38,054 nt of DNA from an uncultured Acidimicrobiales bacterium (lineage in GTDB: Bacteria; Actinomycetota; Acidimicrobiia; Acidimicrobiales; SHLQ01), in contig CALGZB010000211.1 in assembly GCA_937934655.1 (NCBI GenBank), forward strand, positions 1 to 38,054. Direction: 5' to 3'. Shown here one piece after another: positions 1 to 6,863 of this stretch. The position numbers and the translations under genes are program-made. Position 1 is the first letter of the stretch, and each line of letters starts with the position of its first letter. The notes beneath the pieces are model-generated. The model saw only the letters and a program-made list of their open reading frames with translations. It was not told where the DNA came from and did not search any database.

Positions 1-1
1 C

Positions 2-595
2 GCACAGGTCGCAGCAGCCGCATGGGTTTCCGAACCCGGGCCGAAGGCCGATGATGGCCCATGGTCGCAAGGCCGTCTCCGTATCGTGCCCCATCAGTCG
101 CAACGCCTGGTCGCGCTTCGCGATCACACCGGCGAGGTGCATGAGATTTCGATCGATGCCGGGAATCTTCCATCCTCGAGTTCTGCCTCTTTCCCTTCTT
201 TCCCGTCTTCGATCGACCGGACGGCTCGGCGAATTGCCGTGAGCCAGCATGGGCACACGATGACCTTCGACGTCCTCACCCGGTCGGAGTTGTGGGCACC
301 AACCAGCAGCGCCGCCGCTGGTTCGGGCAACATCATCGAATCGCCATTCCCGGCTGTCGTCGTCGAAGTGTTGGTGGCGCCTGGCGATGCGGTCGAGGCG
401 GACCAAGTCTTGGTGGTCATCGAAGCGATGAAAATGCTGCACTCCCTTACCGCCTCCTCGGCCACGACGGTCGACGAAGTTCGGGTCGCGGTTGGCGACA
501 CCGTCCCGAGCGGCTTCACCCTTGTCACCCTCGATTCCACTACCAGCGATTCCTCTACCAGCTCTACCAGCTCTACCTCTCCCGAAAGCGAGTAA
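2..595 (+). CDS. Biotin-dependent acyl-CoA carboxylase alpha subunit, C-terminal end (partial)
   Basis: The frame is open from the window edge, so the biotin carboxylase part lies upstream and only the last ~197 residues are seen. The end of the protein is a biotinyl (BCCP) domain with the motif VVIEAMKMLHS. The Lys codon at 431-433 is the expected biotinylation site. The segment before it resembles the linker/BT region of acetyl-, propionyl- or methylcrotonyl-CoA carboxylase alpha chains. After the domain comes a low-complexity Ser/Thr tail. The biotinylated lysine carries CO2 from the ATP-dependent carboxylase to a separate carboxyltransferase subunit, which is not visible here. The stop lies 3 bp before the acyl-CoA dehydrogenase gene, so the two are probably co-transcribed. 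That pairing is common in branched-chain acyl-CoA catabolism, for example leucine degradation, but the substrate cannot be fixed from this fragment. Confidence 0.88.
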   Translation, partial: AQVAAAAWVSEPGPKADDGPWSQGRLRIVPHQSQRLVALRDHTGEVHEISIDAGNLPSSSSASFPSFPSSIDRTARRIAVSQHGHTMTFDVLTRSELWAPTSSAAAGSGNIIESPFPAVVVEVLVAPGDAVEADQVLVVIEAMKMLHSLTASSATTVDEVRVAVGDTVPSGFTLVTLDSTTSDSSTSSTSSTSPESE

Positions 596-598
596 CCC

Positions 599-1744
599 AT
601 GTTGCGCAACGCGTATATGACCGACGAACTCGAAGCGATTCACGACCAGACCGTCGAGTTCGTTTCCAAAGAAGTAACGCCGCACGGCGACGCATGGGAA
701 GAAGCGGGCAAGGTTCCACGCGACGTCCTTAAGAAGATGGGCGACCTCGGCATGCTGAGTCTTCGCGTCCCGGAGAAACACGGCGGCCTCGGAATGGGCA
801 TGCTCGCGTCGGCCACATTCTCCGAAGCACTCGGCGCATCGACTTATGCCGGCTTCGACGTGACCGTTCTGGTGCACACCGACATGGCCGGGCCCCACCT
901 GCTTAACTCCGGCAACGACGAACAACTCGCGCAGTATGTGCCCTCAATGATGAGCGGCGAACTCATCACCGCCATCGCCGTCAGCGAACCCGACGCCGGA
1001 TCCGACGTCGCCGGTATTCGGACCAGCGCCGTGAAAGATGGCGACGGCTGGCGCATCAACGGTCGCAAGATGTTCATCACCAACGCCGTCTACGGCAACC
1101 TCATCATCGTCGCCGCCCGAACCGACCCCGAGAACAAATACGGCATCTCGATGTTCTTGGTTCCACCAGAGACCGAAGGGTTCAGCGTCGCCAGCAAACT
1201 CGACAAACATGGCTGGCGTTGCTCCGACACCGCCGAACTCGTGCTCGACGACGTGTGGGTGTCCGACGCCCAACTGCTCGGAACCCCGCACCGTGGTTTC
1301 TACGAAACGATGAAGAACTTCCAGAACGAACGCATGGTGCTCGTCGGCATGGGAGTCGGGTCGGCGCAGGCCGCGATCGACATGACCAACTCCTACACCC
1401 AGCAACGCCAAGCCTTCGGTGGTCACCTGTATGACCTCGGCGCAATCCGTCAACGCATGGCCATGAACCAGGCCAAGGTCGATGCGGTTCGGGCATCGAT
1501 GTATCACGCCGCGTGGATTCACGATCAGGGCGGCGACAACGTCAAGGAAATGTCAGGCGTCAAAGCCTGGGGCTGTGAAGTAGTCAACCAGGTCATGTAC
1601 GACTGCGTGCAGTTCCACGGCGGCATGGGCTACATGCGCGAATCGGCCGTCGAACGCATGGCCCGCGACGCCCGCATCCTTCCAATCGGCGGCGGAGCCA
1701 CCGAGGTAATGCTCGAAGAAGTCGCAAAGCGCAGCATCATCTAA
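599..1744 (+). CDS. Acyl-CoA dehydrogenase
   Basis: FAD-dependent acyl-CoA dehydrogenase of 381 aa, a full-length size for the family. It introduces the 2,3-double bond into an acyl-CoA and passes electrons to electron-transfer flavoprotein. Family motifs are present: AVSEPDAGSDVAG near residue 120, QRQAFGG in the C-terminal helical domain, and QFHGGMGYMRE near the end. The residue matching the MCAD catalytic Glu376 is Gly (G365, in IGGGATEV). A Glu occurs at the alternative site in NERM (E244), as in isovaleryl-CoA and long-chain dehydrogenases. This suggests a branched or long acyl substrate. The start chosen is ATG 599, 3 bp after the carboxylase stop; an in-frame ATG at 617 (MTDELEA) is a reasonable alternative. 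A large inverted repeat follows the gene. Confidence 0.93.
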   Translation: MLRNAYMTDELEAIHDQTVEFVSKEVTPHGDAWEEAGKVPRDVLKKMGDLGMLSLRVPEKHGGLGMGMLASATFSEALGASTYAGFDVTVLVHTDMAGPHLLNSGNDEQLAQYVPSMMSGELITAIAVSEPDAGSDVAGIRTSAVKDGDGWRINGRKMFITNAVYGNLIIVAARTDPENKYGISMFLVPPETEGFSVASKLDKHGWRCSDTAELVLDDVWVSDAQLLGTPHRGFYETMKNFQNERMVLVGMGVGSAQAAIDMTNSYTQQRQAFGGHLYDLGAIRQRMAMNQAKVDAVRASMYHAAWIHDQGGDNVKEMSGVKAWGCEVVNQVMYDCVQFHGGMGYMRESAVERMARDARILPIGGGATEVMLEEVAKRSII

Positions 1745-1750
1745 ATCCCC

Positions 1751-1798
1751 AACTGGTCGAATATCTGGTCGTCCCAGCGACCATTGTTTCGACCAGTT
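1751..1798 (+). terminator. Nested inverted repeat after the acyl-CoA dehydrogenase gene, probable terminator
   Basis: The arms 1751-1761 (AACTGGTCGAA) and 1788-1798 (TTCGACCAGTT) are perfectly complementary over 11 bp. They enclose a second perfect 6-bp stem, 1766-1771 with 1778-1783, with a 6-nt loop. No T-run follows, so this would be a non-canonical terminator of the kind often reported in high-GC actinobacteria. It sits 7 bp after the stop codon and separates the catabolic genes from the respiratory cluster. The rest of the gap to 1949 shows no convincing sigma-70-like promoter. Confidence 0.6.
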
Positions 1799-1949
1799 CG
1801 GTGATCTGGCGCATGTCACTCGTTCTGGCTTGGTTCTGGCAGGATATTGAAAGGTAAAAAGGTAAGTGGTAGACCTTGCGGCTGAAGCAGGGATACCGAT
1901 AGATCTACAGGTACACTTGTGAGTACTTTCACGAGAGGATGAAGAAGCT

Positions 1950-2408
1950 GTGGTTGCCTTCGTGGTTTCGCTGCTAATAACGGCAGTAATGGTGGGAATG
2001 TTTTACGGGTACGCCGCCCGACGACCCGTCGAACTCGCTACCTCATGGGGCGAGGCGATGATCTGGGCCGCGTTCATGTTCACGTTCATCTTCTGGATCT
2101 ACGGCGTTGTGCCTCACCAGTTCCTGACATGGGCCGACAACGAACTCAACTGGCGTCCCGACAAGCTTTTGTTTGGGCCGTTCGACATCGTGAAGCCCCA
2201 GGCTCAAGGTGGCTGGCTTCCGCTCACGCTTACCTATCTCGTACTTCGCGACATTCTCGTTGTCATCCTTTACAACATCCTGCTTGGTCTCAACCTCAAG
2301 ATGTTCATCGACTGGCAGACCCGTGGCGACAAGAAAGCCAAGAAGGACGCCGTTGTTCCGGCATCCGACTACGGCCGCCCACTGCTGAAGGAAGGCGTAA
2401 AAGCCTAA
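1950..2408 (+). CDS. Small three-TM membrane protein at the head of the Rieske/cytochrome b cluster
   Basis: A protein of 152 aa with three hydrophobic segments, roughly residues 2-22, 33-57 and 92-118. It ends in a charged, Lys-rich tail. Between the second and third helices is a hydrophilic stretch with PHQFLTWADNELNWRPD, which looks like a conserved functional loop. I do not recognise a named family. The start is GTG 1950, preceded by AGAGGAT at 1934-1940. It is the first gene of the block that continues with a ferredoxin and the cytochrome b genes, so a role as an accessory or anchoring subunit of that complex is likely. This is inferred from position only. A polypeptide with no haem- or cluster-binding motif is unlikely to carry electrons itself. 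Confidence 0.8.
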   Translation: MVAFVVSLLITAVMVGMFYGYAARRPVELATSWGEAMIWAAFMFTFIFWIYGVVPHQFLTWADNELNWRPDKLLFGPFDIVKPQAQGGWLPLTLTYLVLRDILVVILYNILLGLNLKMFIDWQTRGDKKAKKDAVVPASDYGRPLLKEGVKA

Positions 2409-2454
2409 TGGCTGCACTGACGGTACTGACCGCAGGGTTCTCGACGCTCGCACT

Positions 2455-2459
2455 GGAGG
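2455..2459 (+). promoter_or_regulatory. Ribosome binding site fixing the ferredoxin start
   Basis: GGAGG lies 7 nt before GTG 2467. The in-frame TTG at 2461 would be only 1 nt from this site, too close to be used, so GTG 2467 is the preferred start. Confidence 0.7.
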
Positions 2460-2466
2460 TTTGCCA

Positions 2467-2883
2467 GTGACTACTACTGACGCCAATCCCCCAATGCCAG
2501 AGTTCCGCGACGACTACGTCTTGCAGGAAGTCGACGCCGACTGGCTCGCAAAAGCCGTCAAACCAAAGCAGTTCATTCATATCGATCAAGCCGAATGCAT
2601 CATGTGCGAAGGCTGCGTCGATATCTGTCCATGGAAATGCATCCACATGGTGTCGCCATCGGCAATCGATGAAGCCATCGGCACCGAACTACCTGGCTCA
2701 GACCCCTCTGACCACGTCATATTCACCATCGACGACGATGTCTGCACCCGCTGCGCACTCTGCGTCGACCGCTGCCCAACCGGCGTGATCATCCTCGGCA
2801 AGATTGGCGCTCCGCCAGCCGACGGCGATCCGCATCAACGAACAAACACCCACGGCTACGGATACGGTATGCGGCTCGGCTAG
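2467..2883 (+). CDS. 2[4Fe-4S] ferredoxin-type protein
   Basis: A soluble protein of 138 aa with two complete CxxCxxCxxxCP motifs. Cluster 1 uses C44, C47, C50 and C54 (CIMCEGCVDICP). Cluster 2 uses C93, C96, C99 and C103 (CTRCALCVDRCP). An extra Cys, C58, follows cluster 1. The 38 residues between the two motifs are more than in small clostridial ferredoxins, and there are about 43 residues before cluster 1 and 35 after cluster 2. No signal peptide or membrane helix is present, so it should act on the cytoplasmic side. It lies between a small membrane protein and the b6-type cytochrome b gene. That makes it a candidate electron donor to, or peripheral subunit of, the quinone-reducing side of the complex (inference). 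The start is set by the GGAGG at 2455-2459. Confidence 0.92.
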   Translation: MTTTDANPPMPEFRDDYVLQEVDADWLAKAVKPKQFIHIDQAECIMCEGCVDICPWKCIHMVSPSAIDEAIGTELPGSDPSDHVIFTIDDDVCTRCALCVDRCPTGVIILGKIGAPPADGDPHQRTNTHGYGYGMRLG

Positions 2884-2891
2884 ACCGAGAC

Positions 2892-2934
2892 CAACGATCG
2901 TTGCCATTGTTGGGGCACAACGCCCCAGTTTCTA
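2892..2934 (+). other. Palindrome and hairpin between the ferredoxin and cytochrome b genes
   Basis: A perfect 12-bp palindrome (CAACGATCGTTG, 2892-2903) is followed by a hairpin. Its arms are TGGGGC 2911-2916 and GCCCCA 2922-2927, the loop is ACAAC, and GTTTCT follows. The hairpin resembles a weak terminator or attenuator inside the cluster and could lower expression of downstream genes. The palindrome could be a protein-binding site. Neither role is shown by sequence alone. Confidence 0.45.
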
Positions 2935-2988
2935 GCCACTACTCCAAATTCCTAAATCAGTGAACGAACAGCATCAAGGAAGTACATC

Positions 2989-3771
2989 GTGACCGCTACC
3001 AAAGAGCCACTCGGCGAAAAGGTGCAAAAACAGGTCAGCGACCTTGTCGATAAGACGCAGGGCAGTCAGGCCTGGAACTCGATCTTTCGACCCGGCTCCA
3101 TTTTCCGCAAGGGCTACACCGATAGTCCGCGTAACCGTTCGTACGTGATCATGAACAGCGTGCTCTACCACCTTCACCCCGTGAAGGTGAAGCGTCACGC
3201 CGTGAAGGTCAGCTACACGCTTTGTCTCGGCGGGCTCTCCTTCTTCTTGTTCATTCTTCTTACCGTTACCGGCATCTTCTTGATGTTCTTCTACCGCCCC
3301 ACCGCTTCGGCAGCGTGGCAGGACATCTACACCCTTCAGACGTCGGTCACCTTCGGACTTCTTGTCCGAAATATGCACAGATGGGCGGCGCACCTCATGG
3401 TGCTCTCGGTTTTCTTGCATATGGCCCGCGTGTTCTACCACGGTGCCTACAAGGCTCCTCGTGAGTTCAACTGGGTTATCGGCGTGATGTTGCTGCAGTT
3501 CACCCTGCTGCTGTCCTTCACCGGTTACCTCCTTCCATGGGATCAGCTCGCACTCTGGGCGGTAACCGTTGGAACCAACATGATGGGCTACACGCCGGTG
3601 TTCGGCGAGCAGGTCCGATTTGTACTTCTCGGTGGCGTCGAGATTGGTACCGATACGCTTCTCAGGTGGTACGTCCTCCACGTACTTATGTTGCCGTTCG
3701 TTACTGTCATCTTTATGGCGATCCACTTCTGGCGGGTCCGTAAAGACGGCGGAATCTCTGGACCTCTGTAG
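2989..3771 (+). CDS. petB: Cytochrome b6-type cytochrome b (N-terminal half of cytochrome b)
   Basis: The haem-b core of a Rieske/cytochrome b quinol oxidoreductase, 260 aa with four core TM helices. The haem ligands are H130 and H144 (13 residues between) and H231 and H246 (14 residues between). The 14-residue spacing is the cytochrome b6 pattern, where mitochondrial-type cytochrome b has 13. The protein ends GGISGPL, as plant and cyanobacterial b6 end in ISGPL. Cys79 sits in CLGG exactly 23 residues before the end of YRPT. In b6 the Cys that covalently binds haem ci (cn) has the same context and spacing. Typical actinobacterial QcrB is a single fused chain; here the C-terminal half is the next gene. 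The start is GTG 2989 with AAGGA at 2976-2980. The 80-residue N-terminal part before helix A is longer than in b6. Confidence 0.93.
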   Translation: MTATKEPLGEKVQKQVSDLVDKTQGSQAWNSIFRPGSIFRKGYTDSPRNRSYVIMNSVLYHLHPVKVKRHAVKVSYTLCLGGLSFFLFILLTVTGIFLMFFYRPTASAAWQDIYTLQTSVTFGLLVRNMHRWAAHLMVLSVFLHMARVFYHGAYKAPREFNWVIGVMLLQFTLLLSFTGYLLPWDQLALWAVTVGTNMMGYTPVFGEQVRFVLLGGVEIGTDTLLRWYVLHVLMLPFVTVIFMAIHFWRVRKDGGISGPL

Positions 3772-3813
3772 TCCCGAGATCACGAGTAGATTTGTAGGAA
3801 TAGGGAGAAGTCA

Positions 3814-4596
3814 ATGACAGAGATCCCCGAACATCTTCGAAAGCGGGCCGAAGAAGCCCGCAAAAAGGCTGAAGCAGCCGCCGGCGGAGGCGCGGACAGC
3901 GCTCCAGCCGCGAGTGCACCAGCCGCTGCAGCGAGTGCAGGCGACTCTGAAGCCGCCAGCAAGATACCCGCGCATCTTCTCGAGCGCAGCAAGGCAGCCA
4001 AAGCCGCAAAGGCTGGCACCGACGTAGCTACCGCGCCAGCGGCCGCCGCAGTCGCCGCCGCACCTGCCGCCGCAGCCGCTCCTGTTGCCACTGGTCCCGG
4101 TGGCCATACCCAGCGACTGCTTACGGTCGTCAAGTCCGGCTCGATCCAGGACGTCAAGTCGGTTCCTCAAGACAAGGTCCACGTCTGGCCCCACCTTCTT
4201 GTTGCCGAATTCGTGGCGGCTGGTGTTATCACCCTCTTCACGTTGGTCTTTTCGATCTTCGTCAACGCTCCACTGCTTGAACTCGCAAACTTCAACGAGA
4301 CGCCGAACCCCTCGAAGGCGCCGTGGTACTTCCTCGGCCTGCAGGAACTTCTCACCATGTTCCACCCAATGGTGGCCGGTGTAACGATTCCCGGCATGGG
4401 CATGATCTTGTTGATCCTTGCGCCCTACCTCGACAAGAACCCGTCGAACAAGCCTGAAGATCGCAAGTTCGCTATCTCGCTAATGACCATCCACCTCATG
4501 TTCTGGGCAGTACTAGTGATGATCGGTTCCTTCTTCCGAGGACCCGGCTTCAACTTTGTCTTCCCCTGGGACGCCGGTCTCTTCTTCGAGCTGTAG
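3814..4596 (+). CDS. petD: Cytochrome b C-terminal half (subunit IV type) with Ala-rich N-terminal extension
   Basis: Residues ~120-260 form the three-helix subunit-IV domain that completes the quinol-oxidation (Qo) site with the preceding b6-type protein. The usual PEWY motif is APWY here (A169-P170-W171-Y172, in KAPWYFLGLQEL), so the Qo glutamate at that position is missing. The first ~100 residues are an unusual extension, rich in Ala and Pro. It carries a repeated motif, IPEHLRKR at 4-11 and IPAHLLER at 51-58, each followed by an Ala/Lys helix-like run. Subunit IV proteins normally lack this extension (about 160 aa in total), so it may be a docking arm on the cytoplasmic side (inference). 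AGGGAG precedes the ATG at 3814, and the gene lies 42 bp after the cytochrome b6-type gene. Confidence 0.9.
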   Translation: MTEIPEHLRKRAEEARKKAEAAAGGGADSAPAASAPAAAASAGDSEAASKIPAHLLERSKAAKAAKAGTDVATAPAAAAVAAAPAAAAAPVATGPGGHTQRLLTVVKSGSIQDVKSVPQDKVHVWPHLLVAEFVAAGVITLFTLVFSIFVNAPLLELANFNETPNPSKAPWYFLGLQELLTMFHPMVAGVTIPGMGMILLILAPYLDKNPSNKPEDRKFAISLMTIHLMFWAVLVMIGSFFRGPGFNFVFPWDAGLFFEL

Positions 4597-4605
4597 GAGC
4601 CAAAA

Positions 4606-5466
4606 ATGACACTACTTATCATCGGCATCGTTGCTCTCGCCGTTCTGGCGCTAGTTCCACTGATCGTCGTCATGCGCGGCCGCGATCGTGACGTCGCAAT
4701 CGGGTCGATTTCGCGAGAGACCGCCAAGCGCGACCAGGCCAAAGTCTTCGACGACGACGGCGAAGAACTCGTCTCCGGCAAGAAGTACGAAAAGGCCATC
4801 GTCGCCGCCCGCAAGCAGGAATCCACCGACCTGGTTCTCGCCGAGGCTGCGCCGCCGGTTGCCTACGTTCCACCGGACCCCGAGCAACTTGGCGTCACCC
4901 GGCGCATGTTCTTCAACCGCGGCATCATTGCCATGTTTGGTCTTGGACTTTCCGGCTTCGGCGCTGCCTGCATTGGTTTCCTATGGCCATCTGGAGTTAG
5001 CGGTTTCGGTTCCAAGATCAACGCTGGTCTCATCAGTGACCTCAAAGCGGAAATCGCCGCCAACAACGGCTTCCTTTACAAGGCCGAAGGTCGCCTCTGG
5101 CTCACCGAATACCCAGCCGGCGCCATCGAAAAAGCCCGTGTCACCTACAGCGCCCCAGAGCTTGCCGGCATGAACGCCGGCATCGTTGGCCTCTACCAGA
5201 AGTGCCCTCACCTCGGCTGCCGTGTACCTGAATGTGTCACCTCGCAGTGGTTCGAATGTCCTTGTCACGGCTCGCAGTACAACCGAGTCGGCGAAAAGCG
5301 GGGTGGCCCAGCCCCTCGAGGTATGGACCGCTTCGCCATGAGCGTCACTGACAAGGGTGAACTCATCGTCGATACTGGCACGATCGTTCAAGGCCCCCCG
5401 ATCGGCACCAACACAACCGGCCAAGAGGCCGAAGGCCCGAACTGCATCAGCGAATCTTCGCACTAA
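4606..5466 (+). CDS. qcrA: Rieske [2Fe-2S] protein of the cytochrome b complex
   Basis: A 286-aa membrane-anchored Rieske protein. It takes one electron from quinol at the Qo site and passes it to cytochrome c. Cluster box 1 is CPHLGC (C200, H202, C205) and box 2 is CPCHGS (C218, C220, H221). C200, H202, C218 and H221 are the cluster ligands, and C205 with C220 should form the disulfide. An extra Cys, C210, lies between the boxes. There are two TM segments, residues 2-23 and ~105-127. The second is preceded by TRRMFF, a twin-arginine-like motif; Tat insertion of the last helix is known for actinobacterial Rieske proteins. The ~80-residue cytoplasmic segment between the helices is charged. The start is ATG 4606, with AGGAG 4595-4599 overlapping the preceding stop. 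Confidence 0.95.
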   Translation: MTLLIIGIVALAVLALVPLIVVMRGRDRDVAIGSISRETAKRDQAKVFDDDGEELVSGKKYEKAIVAARKQESTDLVLAEAAPPVAYVPPDPEQLGVTRRMFFNRGIIAMFGLGLSGFGAACIGFLWPSGVSGFGSKINAGLISDLKAEIAANNGFLYKAEGRLWLTEYPAGAIEKARVTYSAPELAGMNAGIVGLYQKCPHLGCRVPECVTSQWFECPCHGSQYNRVGEKRGGPAPRGMDRFAMSVTDKGELIVDTGTIVQGPPIGTNTTGQEAEGPNCISESSH

Positions 5467-5504
5467 TGCTTACTCGCCCCATCTAATCCACTACGGTCAC
5501 TCTC

Positions 5505-6863
5505 TTGTCTTTGCTTCTCGCAGCCTCAACTCAGCGCACTATTGGCTGGGTCCTGGCGCTTCTCGTCACCGTGCCGGTGCTGTTCCTTATGGTTCGGCGC
5601 GCATTCGTCATCTTTGCCAAAGCCGACCCTGAGGTCGGCTCTGAGGTCGAGCTCGCACCGAACCGGCTTCCTGCTGTCCCCGATGAGTTCCTCGAAGGCA
5701 CGCGCCTCGACCGGAGCCTGGGTGCTGGCCTGGTAACCCTCGCCCTTATCGGTGTACTGCTTCCTCTCTACTGGCTGGGCGAACCCGGACGCATCGACGG
5801 CGCCGAAGCCAACTGGGATCGCATCTTCACCGATCGTGGCGGCGAGTCCTACGAGGAGAACTGCACCAGCTGTCACGGTCCTGGTGGAACCGCCGGTAAC
5901 GCAACCTTCACCCTTACTGATGCGTCTGGAAACTTCGTGTCGCAAGTTGCCTGGGCGGCACCAGCGCTCAACACCATTCTCACCCGCTTCAGCGAAGACG
6001 AAGTTCGCCACGTCCTCAACTTCGGTCGAAACGGTGTCATGCCAGCCTGGGGTGGACCCGGCGGTGGCCCGATGACCGAACAACAGGTCAATAACCTCAT
6101 CGTCTGGATGCGATCCATTCAGCTTGACGAGGACAAGATCCAAGCCAACGTTCGCGATGGCGCAACCGAACGCAAAGCAGCGCTTCTGTTCGAAGGCGAC
6201 CGCGACGCCATGAGCGACGCCGAGATCGCCGATGAGACCGCTCGGTCAATGGCGGCAGCCGAAGACTTTATGGCCGAAGTAGACGCCATGCTCGCTCCGC
6301 TTGAGGCAGAGGCTGAAGAGACACTTGCCGCACGTATCGCCGGCGTCGAACGCCTTCCCGAAGGCGAAACCCGCGACCGGGAACTCGCCAAGATCGATGG
6401 GCAAATCGAGAGTTTCGTCGCCGCTGATCTCCTCGAAGAAGGCTTCGCCGATCAGGAAACGCTCATCGGCTGGGGTGAGATTCTGTTCTCAAACCGAGCC
6501 GACTCGGGTGTGTATGGCTGCGCCCGCTGCCATACCGCAGGCTTCTCTTACCAGGCCGTCGAGCTCGCCCGCACTGTCGATGGAAATCCTGTGATCGACG
6601 AGTACGACCAAGGTGGCGGCGCCTTCGGCCCGAGCCTCACCGATGGCGCAACGGTTACTCGCTTTATCGAACCCGGCCAACAGCAGTCGTTCATCACGAT
6701 CGGTTCTCAAACCGGCGTGAGTTACGGCTCCACCGGTCGCTCGGCTGGTGGATCCGGTCAGATGCCGGGCTTCGGAGCTCGCTCTGAAGGCGGCAACGAC
6801 TACAACGCCCTGCTTACCCAGCCCGAAATTGCCGCGATCGTGGCCTACGAGAGGAGCCTGTAA
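5505..6863 (+). CDS. Membrane-anchored dihaem cytochrome c of the bc complex
   Basis: A 452-aa protein with two N-terminal TM helices (~13-38 and ~72-91) and two class I cytochrome c domains. Haem 1 is bound at CTSCH (C120, C123, H124) with a likely axial Met at M179. Haem 2 is bound at CARCH (C339, C342, H343) with a likely axial Met at M420. Between them lies a ~110-residue charged, Ala/Glu-rich segment predicted to be helical or coiled-coil. It probably replaces a cytochrome c1 or QcrC and passes electrons from the Rieske protein to a terminal oxidase. Canonical QcrC has two adjacent haem domains and a C-terminal anchor, so this order is different. The start is uncertain. TTG 5505 is the first in-frame start before helix 1, but it has no good ribosome binding site. 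Confidence 0.88.
   Translation: MSLLLAASTQRTIGWVLALLVTVPVLFLMVRRAFVIFAKADPEVGSEVELAPNRLPAVPDEFLEGTRLDRSLGAGLVTLALIGVLLPLYWLGEPGRIDGAEANWDRIFTDRGGESYEENCTSCHGPGGTAGNATFTLTDASGNFVSQVAWAAPALNTILTRFSEDEVRHVLNFGRNGVMPAWGGPGGGPMTEQQVNNLIVWMRSIQLDEDKIQANVRDGATERKAALLFEGDRDAMSDAEIADETARSMAAAEDFMAEVDAMLAPLEAEAEETLAARIAGVERLPEGETRDRELAKIDGQIESFVAADLLEEGFADQETLIGWGEILFSNRADSGVYGCARCHTAGFSYQAVELARTVDGNPVIDEYDQGGGAFGPSLTDGATVTRFIEPGQQQSFITIGSQTGVSYGSTGRSAGGSGQMPGFGARSEGGNDYNALLTQPEIAAIVAYERSL

Noticed and set aside
5467-5504. Promoter before the dihaem cytochrome c gene
   Set aside because: Only 38 bp, with no recognisable -10/-35 pair; more likely an intra-operon gap.
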